The notes under the pieces are model-generated. The model made no database searches and was not told the origin of the DNA. It worked only from the letters and a program-made list of their open reading frames with translations. The position numbers were made by a program, and so were the translations under genes. From NCBI GenBank assembly GCA_007119795.1, contig SKOZ01000079.1, positions 1-35,234 of the forward strand: 35,234 nt of DNA, given 5' to 3'. This stretch comes from Planctomycetales bacterium. GTDB taxonomy: Bacteria > Planctomycetota > Planctomycetia > Pirellulales > Thermoguttaceae. Positions within the stretch are counted from its first letter, which is position 1. Each line of letters begins with the position of its first letter. Positions 14,116 to 24,717 of the stretch are shown here, one piece after another.

Positions 14116-17100
14116 ATGAGCAGCATCTCCGAACGTTTGGCGCGGTTGTCGCCCGCACAGCAGCGGCTTTTCGAAGAGCGGTTACGAGAACAAAAGACGG
14201 ACGGGCGAATTGCCGAGCCGATCGCCGTCGTGGGGATGTCCTGCCGCTTTCCGGGCGCGGCGAATGCCGCGGACTATTGGCGCCTCATTGCCGAGGGACG
14301 CCACACCACAGTGGAGATTCCCGCCGACCGCTGGCCGGTCGACCTCTTTTACGATCCCGACCCGGACACACCGGGAAGGATGGCGGTGCGCTGGGGGGCA
14401 TTTCTTGACCAGGTGGACCAGTTCGACGCCCTCTTTTTCGGGATTACGCCTCGCGAGGCGGCGAGGATGGATCCCCAGCAGCGGCTTCTCCTCGAGATCG
14501 CCTGGGAGGCCATGGAAGACGCGGGCCTGGTTCCCGAAGCGCTGGCGGGTTCGCAGACCGGCGTCTTCGTCGGGGTGGGCCAGACCGACTACTCGAAAAT
14601 CCCCGCCCAGTACGACAACTTCCTGGACTATGTCGATGCCCACTCGGGGACAGGAAATGCCTTGAGTATTGCGGCCAACCGCCTCTCGTACATTTTCAAT
14701 CTTTCCGGTCCCAGCGTGGCCGTGGACACGGCTTGCTCCTCGGCCCTGGTGGCGGTCCATCTGGCAATGCAGAGCCTGCGGAACAAGGAATGCGACGTCG
14801 CCCTGGCCGCGGCGGTGAATCTGATCCTCACGCCCGATGCGATGATTGCCCTCTCCAAGGCGCGGATGCTCTCTCTGGACGGTTGCTGCCGCCCCTTCGA
14901 CGCCGCCGCGAACGGTTACGTTCGCGGCGAGGGATGCGGCGTGGTGGTCCTCAAGCGGCTCACCGACGCCGTGCGTGCAGGGGATCACGTCCTCGCCATC
15001 CTCCGCCACAGCGCCGTGAACCACGTGGGGCGGACGTCGGGGATCACCGCGCCTAGCGGCCCCGCCCAGAAGGCGGTCATCCGCGCGGCGCTGGCTGGAG
15101 CGGGGTTGTCTTCCGAAGCGGTCTCCTACATCGAGGCGCACGGTACCGGGACCCCCCTGGGCGACCCCATCGAGGTCCAGGCCCTCGGCGAACTCTTCCG
15201 CGGCGACGGCCCCCCCTGCCGCCTGACTTCCGTAAAGGCCAATATCGGGCACCTGGAGATCGCCGCCGGCATGGCGGGTCTGATCAAGGTGATCCTCATG
15301 ATGCAGCGGGGGCAGATCCCCGGGCAGGCGCAATTGGAAGAGCTCAACCCGCACATCGACCTGGAGGGAACGCGGCTGTCGATTCCCCGTGAACCGAGCA
15401 CCTGGGAGTGCAGCGAAGGGCCTAGGATTGCCGGCGTCAGCTCTTTCGGCTTCGGGGGGACCAACGCGCACGTCATTGTGGAGGCAGCGTCAGCCCCGGC
15501 GCCGGCCGCACCGCCGGACGAACGGCCCCTCCACGTGCTTACCATCACGGCGAAGACCAATACCGCTTTGAGGCGGCGAGCCTCGCAGTTCGCCGAGACG
15601 TTGGCCGATGCCGACGCCCCCCTCTCCGATTACTGCTTCACGGCCAATGCCACGCGCGGCCATTTCGGCCACCGGGCGGCGATCGTTGCCCCCGGCGCCG
15701 AGGTTGCCCGGGAGCTGCTCGCGGCGCTGGCCGAAGGGCGGACGCCTGCCGGGGTAGTCGCCGCCCAAGCTCCGGCCAAGCCCCGCGCCGCCGTGGGTTT
15801 CCTCTTCACTGGGCAGGGTTCCCAGTACGTGGGCATGGGATGGGGCCTCTTCGAGCGGGAGCCCCGCTTTCGGAAGGTAATGGAGGAGTGCGAAGAGATC
15901 TTCCGGTCGAATACCGGCGATTCGTTGCTCGCTGCGGTCTATGCCCCACCGGAGTCCCCTTCGCTGCTCGACGAAACAGGTTTCACCCAGCCGGCGCTTT
16001 TCGCCCTGGAGTATGCCTTGGCCAACCTGTGGCGGAGCTGGGGCGTGGAACCGGCGGTCCTGCTGGGCCACAGCGTGGGGGAATACGCCGCGGCCTGCCT
16101 GGCCGGGGTATTCTCTCTGGAGGACGGCATGCGCCTGATCACCGCGAGGGGACGGCTCATGCAGCAGTTGCCCCGCGGCGGCTCCATGGCGGCAGTCTTC
16201 GCCGATGCGGCGCGGGTCGAGGCGGTCCTGGAGCCGTACCGTAACCAGGCAACCGTGGCAGCCGTCAACGGCCCGGAGAACGTGGTCGTCTCCGGCGAGG
16301 CGGCGGCGGTCCGGGCGGTCGTGGACGCTTTCGAGAAGACGGGGGTCCGCACGCAGATGCTCGCCGTCTCCCACGCCTTCCACTCCCCCTTGATGGAGCC
16401 GATGCTCGACGCCTTTACCGAGGTGGCCGCGGCCATCGAATACGCGCCGCCGAAGATCCCCTTGGTCTCGAACCTCACCGGCGAGGTCTTCCTCGACCGG
16501 CCGCCCTCCGCCGAGTACTGGCGGCGACACGTCCGCCAACCCGTTCTTTTCGCGCAGGGAATGCGCCGTCTCTTCGAGGAGCAGGTCGACGCCTTGCTCG
16601 AGGTAGGTCCGGCTCCCGTTCTCCTGGGTATGGGGCGCCGTTGCGTGGAAGGCGACCACGTGGCCTGGCTTCCTTCCTTGCGGAAGGGTCAGGACGACTT
16701 TCGGGTCCTCCTCGGCACGCTGGCCCAGCTCTATTGCCTCGGGGCCCCCGTGGACTGGCGGGGCGTCGAAGGGGCGCGGCCGCGGCGGCGGGTCGAGCTG
16801 CCGAACTATCCCTTCGAACGGATCCGGCACTGGATCGAGCCCAAGGACGAGAGCAGCTACCGCATGGCCTCTGGCGCCCGCGGGCCGGCCGTCCACCCCC
16901 TGCTGGGCGCGCACGTCCCCTCGGCAATGGAGACGAGTATCTTTGAAGCCCGGCTGGGCACTCGCGCGCTCGCCTATCTCGCCGACCACCAGGTCCAGGG
17001 CTCCGTGGTGGTCCCCGGTGCGGTCTACCTGGAACAGGGGCTGGCCGCTGCCGAACAGGCGTTCGGCCCCGGACTGCACGGGCTTGAGGATGTCTCCATT

Positions 17101-20100
17101 CAGCACCCGATGTTTCTCGATGGGGGGGCGAACCGCACCGTCCAGGTGACTTCGGCCGCCGAGTCGGGGGGGCGAAGCCGCTTCCAGGTCCACAGCACTG
17201 CCGTTGGCGAGGAGGCTTCCGGAGACCCGTGGGTGCTCCACGCCGGCGGCCTCCTCTGCCACGAAACGGCCCTCCCCCAAGCGAAGCCCGCGGCCGTCGA
17301 GATCGCGTCCGTTCGCGAGAGGGCCACCGACCGCAAGACCCGCGAGGAGTTCTACCAGTTGATGACCGACCGGGAACTGGTCTACGGCCCCGCCTTCCAG
17401 GTCCTCGCCGAGCAGTACCGCAACGACCGCGAGTCTTTGACCTCCATCGCTCTCTCCGCCGAGGTGGTAGCGGATTTCAAGAACTACCTCATCCATCCCG
17501 CACTCGGCGATGCCTGCGCCCAGACCACCGCCGGCATCGTGCCGCTCGAATCCGACGGCTCCTACAGTCCTTACACGTACGTCCCCGTGTCGGTTCGTCG
17601 CCTGCGCCGCTTCGGCGATCTCTCCCGGGCCCGCCACGTCTACGCCCGGCGGATCTCGGACGACGACTCCCCCAGCCCCGAAGTGGTCGAGGGAGACGTC
17701 TACCTCACCGACGAATCGGGAGCGGTGCTCCTGGAGATCGCCGGATTCCGCATCCAGCGGCTGAGTCGGGGGGGAAGGGACGGCCGCGAAGTCGACGTTC
17801 GCAACTGGCTGTATCGCATCGCCTGGCGGGAGGCTCCTCTGGTCGCACCACAGGAGGGGCAGGCGATGCCGATCGCCGAGCGGCAGGGGACTTGCCTGAT
17901 CTTCGCCGACAGCGCCGGCACCGGGCACGCCCTGGCGACGACCCTCACCCCGCGAGGGGCGCGATGCGTCCTCGTGTTACCCGGTGAAGGGTTCGGCGGT
18001 CCCGGCGGAGAGTCTTCCAGCGAACGAGATGTCTACCGCATCGATCCCGTGCGCGGCGAAGACTTCCGCCGTCTCTTGGAAGAGACCTGTGGTGGGGAGC
18101 ATCCTCCTTGCACGGACCTGGTCCATCTCTGGAGCCTCGATGCCCCCGAGCCGGACGACGGCGGGGAGGCTGCTCTGGTGGAGTCGCGGCGGTTGAGCTG
18201 GGCCAGCGGTTTGCGGCTGGTGCAGGAGGCGGCGCGGTCTTCCTTCCGCCATCCGCCGCGGCTGTGGCTGGTGTCCCGCGGTGCACAAGCGGTGCTCGGC
18301 GGGGAGAAGGTGGCAATTGCCCAGGCTCCCCTATGGGGTTTGGGGCGGGTCGTCTTGCTCGAGCATGCCGAACTACGCGGCCGCCTGGTCGATCTCGACC
18401 CGGCGGTGGAGCCGCAGCAACAGGCAGAGCGTCTGGCCGAGGAGATGGCCGCCGACGAGAGCGGAGCTCAAGTCGCCTACCGGGGCAGGGGACGATTTGT
18501 CGCCCGGTTGGAGCGCGCTCCAGAGGCCATCCCCGCGGAGGGCGAAGCCGCCGGAGGCCGTCTCGCTCTCCCGGCCAGCGGACCCTTCCGGCTGCGGATC
18601 GGCAGTACCGGCAGTCTCGACAGTCTCCGCGCGGAGAGCTTCACGCGGCGGCGGCCCGGGCCGGGACAGGTGGAGGTGGCAGTCCACGCGGCGGGCCTGA
18701 ACTTCAGCGATGTGCTCAAGGTGCTGGGGCTCTATCCGGGCATCACCGATCCGGTGGTTCCCTTGGGCATCGAGTGCTCGGGCGTAGTCGCCGCCGTGGG
18801 AGAGGGGGTAAAGCGGTTCCGGCCCGGTGATGCGGTGATGGGGGTGGCTCCCTTCAGTTTTGCCAGCCATGCCCTCACAGCGGAGTACGCCCTGGTGCCC
18901 AAGCCGGCCCACCTCGACGACCGCGAGGCGGCCACCGTTCCCATCACCTTCCTGACAGCCTACTACGCCCTGCGATGGCTGGCGCGGTTGGCGCCCGGCG
19001 AGCGGGTGCTGATCCACGCCGCCGCCGGCGGCGTCGGACAGGCGGCGATCCAGATCGCCCGGCATGTGGGGGCGGAGGTCTTCGCCACGGCCGGGAGCGA
19101 CGCCAAACGGGATTTCGTCCGTGCGTTGGGCGTGGAACACGTGATGAGCTCGCGGGACCTCTCCTTTGCCGACGAGATCCTGCGGGTCACCGATCGCCGT
19201 GGTGTCGACGTGGTGCTCAACTCCCTCCCCGGGGAAGCGATTCCCAAGAGTCTCTCCCTGCTGGCCGCTTACGGCCGCTTCCTCGAAATCGGCAAGATCG
19301 ACATCTACCAGAACCGCATGATCGGCCTGAGCCCATTCCAGGACAACCTCTCCTATTTCGCCATCGACCTGGACCGCATGCTCCGCCAGCGCCCGGAGGA
19401 GATCGGCACGCTGTTTGCCGAAGTGATGGGCCACTTCGAGTCGGGCGACTACCAGCCCCTGCCGCTGACCGACTTTCCCATGGAAGAAGCGGTCGGAGCC
19501 TTCCGCTACATGGCCCAACGGAAGAACATCGGCAAGGTGGTCCTCTCCCTCGAAGAGCAGCCGGCCGGCGCCGGCGAAGCAAGCTTGCCGCCGGGAGCAA
19601 TCCGCGCGGACGGCACGTACCTCATCACCGGGGGACTCGGGGCGTTGGGGCTTCGCATCGCGGAATGGCTCGCCGAGGCCGGCGCCCAGCACATCGTGCT
19701 CTTGGCCCGCCGCACCCCTAACCCCGCTGCGGCGGCAGCGATTGCCGCCCTGGAATCACATGGCGTGACGGTGGCGGCGGTACAGGGCGACGTTACCGAC
19801 GGCAGTTCGCTCCGCGCCGCGCTGGCGGCGATCCCCCCCCAGTTCCCTCCGCTTCGCGGCATCTTCCACGCCGCGGGGATGCTCGACGACGGTGTCCTTT
19901 TCGACATGGGCCTGGACCAGCTCGACCGGCCCATGCTTCCCAAGGTCCAGGGCGCCTGGCACCTCCATGAGGCGACCCGCGATGCGCCCCTCGACCTGTT
20001 CGTTCTCTTCTCTTCGGTCGCTTGCGTTTTCGGCTCGCCGGGGCAGGGGAACTACGCCGCGGGCAACGCCTTCCTCGATGGGCTGGCCCATTACCGGCGG

Positions 20101-23100
20101 AGCCTGGGGTTGCCTGCCCTCGCGGTCAACTGGGGCCCCTGGGCCGAGACGGGGATGGCTGCCGAGGCCGACCGTGGCGAGGGGATGGAATCGCGGGGCT
20201 TGGCGCTGATGGACCCGCAGCGCTGCCTGCAGATCCTCCGCGGCCTCTTGGAACGGGACCAGACGCAGGCGGCAGTGATGGACGTCCACTGGGAGCAGCT
20301 CCTTCGTCTGAGCACAGGGGAGGTGCCGCCCCTCCTGGCCGAGGTGGCGCCGACCGCCGAACCGGCGGCGGAGGACACGGAGGTCGAAGCACTGCGGGGC
20401 GAGCTCCAACAGGCGGCCCCCAAAGAACGGGAGGCGATGCTCCTGGCCTTCTTCGCCGAGCAGCTCGCCAGGATCATGGGTCTCGACGTGGCCGACCTCG
20501 ACGTGCACCAGCCGCTGAACACGATGGGCCTCGACTCGCTCATGGCCATCGAGCTGCGCAACACCATGGAGACGCGGCTCAAGGTGGCCCTGCCCATGGC
20601 CCGCTTCATGGAGGGTCCGAGCGTGACGTCTCTGGCCACGTTCGTGGCCGAGGCGATGGGTGCCGAGCCGGGTGTGGAGGCGGTGGCGAGTGGAGCTGCT
20701 GCCGCAGGAGAGTATGCCCTCTCCTACGGCCAACGTGCCCTCTGGTTCCTTCACCGCCTGGCGCCGGAGAGCGCCGCTTACCATATTCACGGCGCGCTCC
20801 GCATCGAGGGGGCCTTAGACACGGTCGCCCTCGAGAAGACTTTCGACGCGCTGGTCGACCGCCATCCCATCCTGCGGACCACCTATAACGTCCGTGAGGG
20901 GCGGCCGGTGCAGAAGGTCCATGAGAGCATGGCGCCGCCCTTGGTGGTCGAGGATGCCACAGAGTGGAGCGAAGAGACTCTCTGGCCACGATTCCTGGAG
21001 GCGGTCCGCCAGCCTTTCGACCTGGAAACCGAGCCGCCGCTCCGCGTACGCCTCTTCCGGCGGGGACCCGAGGCGTGGGTGTTGCTCTACGTGGTGCATC
21101 ACATCGCCGCCGACTTCTGGTCGCTGGTGGCTTCCGTGGACGAATGCCGCCAGCTCTACGAAGCGGCCCGCCGCAGTGAACCGGCCTCGCTGGCCAGCCT
21201 CCCACTGCAGTATACGGACTTCGCCCGCTGGCAGGCGGAGATGCTCGCCAGCGAGGAAGGGGAGCGGCATTGGCAGTACTGGCAGAAGGAGCTTGGCGGG
21301 GAATTCCCCGTGCTCGACCTCCCTACCGACCGCCCGCGCCCCCCGCTGAAGACCTTCCAGGGAGCCCAGGTGGCGCACCGCTTCGACGCCGCCCTCACCG
21401 AGGGACTCCGCCGCCTCAGCGCGCAGACCGGTGCGACGCTGCACACGATCCTCCTGGCCGGCTACCAGGTGCTGCTCCATCGCTATTCGGGGCAGGAAGA
21501 GATCCTGGTGGGGACCCCCAGCTCGGGCCGCACGCGCGCCGAGTTCGCGCCCCTGATGGGATATTTCGTGAACCCTGTCGTCATTCGTGGCGACCTGACC
21601 GGCGATCCGTCCTTCGAGGAATTCCTCGAGCAGGTCCGGCGGCGGATGCACTCGGCCCTCGACCACCAGGACTATCCCTTCCCGCTTCTCGTGGAACGGC
21701 TGCGGCCCCACCGCGACCCCTCTCGCTCCCCCCTGTTCGACACCATGTTCGTCACCCAAAGGACCCAGCTCGGGCAGGAGGACGAGGTCAAGGCGATGTT
21801 CATGGGGGAAGCGGGAACCACTGCGGAGAACAGCGATCTCCGCGCCGAGGCGATTACCCTCGACGAGACCACAGCAATGTTCGATCTGACGTTGACGGTG
21901 ACGGAGGCTGATGAACAGGTACTGCTCTCCCTGAATTTCAACACCGACCTTTTCGACACCTCGACGATAGAACGGATGCTTGAGCACTTCACGGTTATGG
22001 TCGGTGGTATCATCGATGACTCGCGGTTTCGCGTTTCCGAGCTGCCCATGCTTGCCGGCTCCGAGCGGGAGCAGCTTCTCGGCGAGTGGAATGCCACTGA
22101 ACGGGAACTCCCTCCCGTCGAATGTGTTCATCACTTGGTCGAAGCCCAGGTGGCCCGCACTCCGGAGGCAGCGGCGGTCTCTTGGGCCGGCGAGACGCTT
22201 ACCTACCAGAACCTCGACGAAAAGGCCAATCGCCTGGCAAGTCTCCTCTGGGAACGGGGGATCCGAGAGGGTGATCGTGTGGGGATTTACTTGGAACGTT
22301 CGGCCGAAATGGTGGTTGCCCTCCTGGCGGTGTTGAAGACGGGGGCCGCCTATGTACCGCTCGATCCCTCGTATCCCGCGGAACGGCTGGAGCAAATGGC
22401 AAGCGATGGGGACCTCGGCGCGATCCTGTCACAAGCGGCGCAGTGCGACCATTTTTCACCGCCGGAGACCGAGGTGATCTGCCTGGACGAAATCGCCGCC
22501 GAGGTGGCAGCCCAACCCGCCACGCCCCCGCCCAGCCGGGTCGGAGGTGCGGATCTGGCATACCTCATCTATACGTCCGGATCGACAGGCACCCCGAAGG
22601 GAGTGATGATTCCCCATCGGGCGGTTGTCAACTTCTTGCTCTCCTTTGCCCAGGAACCGGGCCTCGGTGCGGGTGAGACGATTCTGGCTAGTACGACCAT
22701 CTCTTTCGACATTGCCGTGCTGGAGCTTTTCCTGCCGCTGAGCGTGGGAGCCCGAGCGCTGATCGTTTCCAATGGCGACCTTCAGGATGGGGCCGCCTTG
22801 GCTGACATCCTCAAAAAGGAAGGGGTAGCGATGGTGCAGGGAACACCGTCCACCTTCCGTATGCTCTTCCTATCTGGTTGGCGTCCCCATGGCGGCCTCA
22901 AGCTCCTCTGCGGCGGGGAACCGATGGACGGCGATTTGGCGGAGCGACTCCTTGCCGGGGACAGTAAGTTGTGGAACGTCTACGGTCCCACCGAGACGAC
23001 GGTCTGGTCGACTCGCGAAGAGGTGACCCCGGCAGACGGGCTTGCCGGAAAGGGTGTGGTATCCATCGGCCGACCGATTGCAAATACCCAGGTCTACATC

Positions 23101-24717
23101 CTCGACTCCAAGGGGCACCCCGTACCCGCCGGAGTTCCCGGAGAACTCTGCATCGGCGGAACCGGTCTTGCCCGGGGATACTGGAAGCGTCCCGAGCTTA
23201 CGGCCGACCGCTTCATTTCCAACCCCTTCGATGGAAAGCAAGGTTCCCGCCTCTATCGCACCGGCGACCTGGCACGTTGGCGTCGGGACGGCCGGCTGGA
23301 GTTCGTAGGACGCCGTGATCACCAGGTGAAGCTCCGCGGATTCCGCGTCGAGCTAGGGGAGGTGGAAGCGGCGCTCGCCGCAGTTCCAGGCGTTGTCCAA
23401 GCGGCTGCGGTGGTCCGCAAGGACCACGGCGACCAGGCCCATCTGGTGGCGTATCTCGTCCTCGACGATCGCGGAGCGTTGAATCCCACCGATTTGCGGC
23501 GGTCTCTTGCCCGGCGCCTACCGGACTACATGATTCCCTCCGCCTTCGTTTTCCTGGACACCATTCCCCGGAGTCCGGCAGGCAAAGTCGATCGCAACCG
23601 GCTGCCGGTTCCCGATCGCAGCCAGTTGGCCACCACCGCAGAATACCTGCCGCCGCGGACGCCCCTGGAGGCGAAGATCGCGGCGATCTGGTCGGAAGTG
23701 CTCGGTGTGGAGAAAGTGGGAGTCCGCGACGATTTCTTCGAACTCGGGGGGCACTCGCTGGCCGCGGTCGCCTTGATCAGCCGTTTGGCCGGTGAACTGG
23801 ATTGCCAGGTTCCCCTCTCCGCGATGGTCCAGGAAAGCACCGTGGAACACCTGGCCAGCCTGATCGAGGCCGGGCGAGCGACCACTGCCTGGTCGCCCCT
23901 CGTTCCCTTGCAGCCGCAAGGCGAGGGGCCTCCCCTGTTTTTCGTCCACCCCACCGGCGGCAACATCCTTTGCTACCAGGCGCTGGCCCGCAGCCTCGGT
24001 CCCCGGCAAGCCTCCTTTGCCCTGGAGGCCCGGGGCCTGCAAGGCGACTTGGAGCCCCACTGCAACCGCGAGGAGATGCTCGCGGAATATGCAGCGGCCA
24101 TCCGTACCGTACAGCCCCAGGGACCCTTCTATCTCGCCGGCTGGTCTCTGGGCGGTATCCTGGCGTACGAGTTGGCGGGCACCTTGCGGAAGCAGCAGGA
24201 GGAAGTGGGCCTGGTGGTGATGTTCGACACCTACGCGCCGACCGTGCTTCAGGTCGATTGCGACGACGAGGTAATGATCCTCGGCGAATTCTTGGAAGCC
24301 TGCCGCCAATTCTTGGGGGTGGCGGCGGAGGCCGACCGCGCCACCCTGGAATCACTTGATTCGTCGTCGCGGCTGGAGTACGTGGCGGAGTGTCTGCGCC
24401 GCGCCGGTGGGATGCCGGTGAGTGTGGAGCCGGCCACCCTGCGGCGTTTCGTGGCGGTGGCCAAGGCGAACCTCCGGCTGGCCACCGGCGTCACGCCGGA
24501 GAACCACGATACCAACGTCCTGCTATTCCGCGCCGCAGACCGAGAGGGTTCCGCTCTCGAGCCGCCCGACCGGGGCTGGAAAGGGATGCTCGGCGCAGGC
24601 CTCGTGGTCGGCGATGCTCCAGGGAATCACTGGACGATGCTCGCTCCCGATAACGCGGATTTCCTGGCTGAGCGGCTCCGCGAAGCGATTGCAGGGATGT
24701 GCCGTCAGACAGATTAA
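14116..24717 (+). CDS. Hybrid type I PKS-NRPS megasynthase (KS-AT-DH-ER-KR-ACP-C-A-PCP-TE)
   Basis: The 3533-residue protein starts at ATG 14116 with a docking-like helix (ISERLARLSPAQQRLFEERL). KS (about 34-460): Cys207 in DTACSS, His342, His379. AT (about 557-860): Ser653 in GHSVGEY, malonyl-type HAFH at 753-756. DH: His958 in an HxxxGxxxxP motif, Asp1132. ER (about 1490-1815): NADPH motif AAAGGVGQ near 1635. KR: TGGLGALG at 1838-1845, Ser1967, Tyr1980, LDD motif (B-type). ACP: Ser2141. Condensation: HHIAADF with His2329. Adenylation: YTSGSTGTPKG from 2819, Lys3157; specificity residues read DILQLGVVWK, close to glycine. PCP: Ser3214. TE: Ser3344, Asp3371, His3505. All activities therefore look intact. 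Inferred role: extends a FAAL-supplied acyl chain by one fully reduced C2 unit, couples it to glycine and releases an N-acylglycine. An iterative PKS or another nucleophile at release is possible. The gene is convergent with the FAAL operon. Confidence 0.96.
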   Translation: MSSISERLARLSPAQQRLFEERLREQKTDGRIAEPIAVVGMSCRFPGAANAADYWRLIAEGRHTTVEIPADRWPVDLFYDPDPDTPGRMAVRWGAFLDQVDQFDALFFGITPREAARMDPQQRLLLEIAWEAMEDAGLVPEALAGSQTGVFVGVGQTDYSKIPAQYDNFLDYVDAHSGTGNALSIAANRLSYIFNLSGPSVAVDTACSSALVAVHLAMQSLRNKECDVALAAAVNLILTPDAMIALSKARMLSLDGCCRPFDAAANGYVRGEGCGVVVLKRLTDAVRAGDHVLAILRHSAVNHVGRTSGITAPSGPAQKAVIRAALAGAGLSSEAVSYIEAHGTGTPLGDPIEVQALGELFRGDGPPCRLTSVKANIGHLEIAAGMAGLIKVILMMQRGQIPGQAQLEELNPHIDLEGTRLSIPREPSTWECSEGPRIAGVSSFGFGGTNAHVIVEAASAPAPAAPPDERPLHVLTITAKTNTALRRRASQFAETLADADAPLSDYCFTANATRGHFGHRAAIVAPGAEVARELLAALAEGRTPAGVVAAQAPAKPRAAVGFLFTGQGSQYVGMGWGLFEREPRFRKVMEECEEIFRSNTGDSLLAAVYAPPESPSLLDETGFTQPALFALEYALANLWRSWGVEPAVLLGHSVGEYAAACLAGVFSLEDGMRLITARGRLMQQLPRGGSMAAVFADAARVEAVLEPYRNQATVAAVNGPENVVVSGEAAAVRAVVDAFEKTGVRTQMLAVSHAFHSPLMEPMLDAFTEVAAAIEYAPPKIPLVSNLTGEVFLDRPPSAEYWRRHVRQPVLFAQGMRRLFEEQVDALLEVGPAPVLLGMGRRCVEGDHVAWLPSLRKGQDDFRVLLGTLAQLYCLGAPVDWRGVEGARPRRRVELPNYPFERIRHWIEPKDESSYRMASGARGPAVHPLLGAHVPSAMETSIFEARLGTRALAYLADHQVQGSVVVPGAVYLEQGLAAAEQAFGPGLHGLEDVSIQHPMFLDGGANRTVQVTSAAESGGRSRFQVHSTAVGEEASGDPWVLHAGGLLCHETALPQAKPAAVEIASVRERATDRKTREEFYQLMTDRELVYGPAFQVLAEQYRNDRESLTSIALSAEVVADFKNYLIHPALGDACAQTTAGIVPLESDGSYSPYTYVPVSVRRLRRFGDLSRARHVYARRISDDDSPSPEVVEGDVYLTDESGAVLLEIAGFRIQRLSRGGRDGREVDVRNWLYRIAWREAPLVAPQEGQAMPIAERQGTCLIFADSAGTGHALATTLTPRGARCVLVLPGEGFGGPGGESSSERDVYRIDPVRGEDFRRLLEETCGGEHPPCTDLVHLWSLDAPEPDDGGEAALVESRRLSWASGLRLVQEAARSSFRHPPRLWLVSRGAQAVLGGEKVAIAQAPLWGLGRVVLLEHAELRGRLVDLDPAVEPQQQAERLAEEMAADESGAQVAYRGRGRFVARLERAPEAIPAEGEAAGGRLALPASGPFRLRIGSTGSLDSLRAESFTRRRPGPGQVEVAVHAAGLNFSDVLKVLGLYPGITDPVVPLGIECSGVVAAVGEGVKRFRPGDAVMGVAPFSFASHALTAEYALVPKPAHLDDREAATVPITFLTAYYALRWLARLAPGERVLIHAAAGGVGQAAIQIARHVGAEVFATAGSDAKRDFVRALGVEHVMSSRDLSFADEILRVTDRRGVDVVLNSLPGEAIPKSLSLLAAYGRFLEIGKIDIYQNRMIGLSPFQDNLSYFAIDLDRMLRQRPEEIGTLFAEVMGHFESGDYQPLPLTDFPMEEAVGAFRYMAQRKNIGKVVLSLEEQPAGAGEASLPPGAIRADGTYLITGGLGALGLRIAEWLAEAGAQHIVLLARRTPNPAAAAAIAALESHGVTVAAVQGDVTDGSSLRAALAAIPPQFPPLRGIFHAAGMLDDGVLFDMGLDQLDRPMLPKVQGAWHLHEATRDAPLDLFVLFSSVACVFGSPGQGNYAAGNAFLDGLAHYRRSLGLPALAVNWGPWAETGMAAEADRGEGMESRGLALMDPQRCLQILRGLLERDQTQAAVMDVHWEQLLRLSTGEVPPLLAEVAPTAEPAAEDTEVEALRGELQQAAPKEREAMLLAFFAEQLARIMGLDVADLDVHQPLNTMGLDSLMAIELRNTMETRLKVALPMARFMEGPSVTSLATFVAEAMGAEPGVEAVASGAAAAGEYALSYGQRALWFLHRLAPESAAYHIHGALRIEGALDTVALEKTFDALVDRHPILRTTYNVREGRPVQKVHESMAPPLVVEDATEWSEETLWPRFLEAVRQPFDLETEPPLRVRLFRRGPEAWVLLYVVHHIAADFWSLVASVDECRQLYEAARRSEPASLASLPLQYTDFARWQAEMLASEEGERHWQYWQKELGGEFPVLDLPTDRPRPPLKTFQGAQVAHRFDAALTEGLRRLSAQTGATLHTILLAGYQVLLHRYSGQEEILVGTPSSGRTRAEFAPLMGYFVNPVVIRGDLTGDPSFEEFLEQVRRRMHSALDHQDYPFPLLVERLRPHRDPSRSPLFDTMFVTQRTQLGQEDEVKAMFMGEAGTTAENSDLRAEAITLDETTAMFDLTLTVTEADEQVLLSLNFNTDLFDTSTIERMLEHFTVMVGGIIDDSRFRVSELPMLAGSEREQLLGEWNATERELPPVECVHHLVEAQVARTPEAAAVSWAGETLTYQNLDEKANRLASLLWERGIREGDRVGIYLERSAEMVVALLAVLKTGAAYVPLDPSYPAERLEQMASDGDLGAILSQAAQCDHFSPPETEVICLDEIAAEVAAQPATPPPSRVGGADLAYLIYTSGSTGTPKGVMIPHRAVVNFLLSFAQEPGLGAGETILASTTISFDIAVLELFLPLSVGARALIVSNGDLQDGAALADILKKEGVAMVQGTPSTFRMLFLSGWRPHGGLKLLCGGEPMDGDLAERLLAGDSKLWNVYGPTETTVWSTREEVTPADGLAGKGVVSIGRPIANTQVYILDSKGHPVPAGVPGELCIGGTGLARGYWKRPELTADRFISNPFDGKQGSRLYRTGDLARWRRDGRLEFVGRRDHQVKLRGFRVELGEVEAALAAVPGVVQAAAVVRKDHGDQAHLVAYLVLDDRGALNPTDLRRSLARRLPDYMIPSAFVFLDTIPRSPAGKVDRNRLPVPDRSQLATTAEYLPPRTPLEAKIAAIWSEVLGVEKVGVRDDFFELGGHSLAAVALISRLAGELDCQVPLSAMVQESTVEHLASLIEAGRATTAWSPLVPLQPQGEGPPLFFVHPTGGNILCYQALARSLGPRQASFALEARGLQGDLEPHCNREEMLAEYAAAIRTVQPQGPFYLAGWSLGGILAYELAGTLRKQQEEVGLVVMFDTYAPTVLQVDCDDEVMILGEFLEACRQFLGVAAEADRATLESLDSSSRLEYVAECLRRAGGMPVSVEPATLRRFVAVAKANLRLATGVTPENHDTNVLLFRAADREGSALEPPDRGWKGMLGAGLVVGDAPGNHWTMLAPDNADFLAERLREAIAGMCRQTD
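24714..24717. other. Shared TTAA stop of two convergent genes
   Basis: The megasynthase ends in TAA at 24715-24717 and the fusion gene on the opposite strand ends in TAA at 24716-24714. The two coding regions therefore abut in a 4-bp overlap with no room for a terminator. Confidence 0.95.

Noticed and set aside
15490..17928. 812-codon open frame on the minus strand opposite the megasynthase
   Set aside because: It lies wholly opposite clear KS-AT-DH coding sequence; it has no recognisable domain and is a GC-rich antisense frame.
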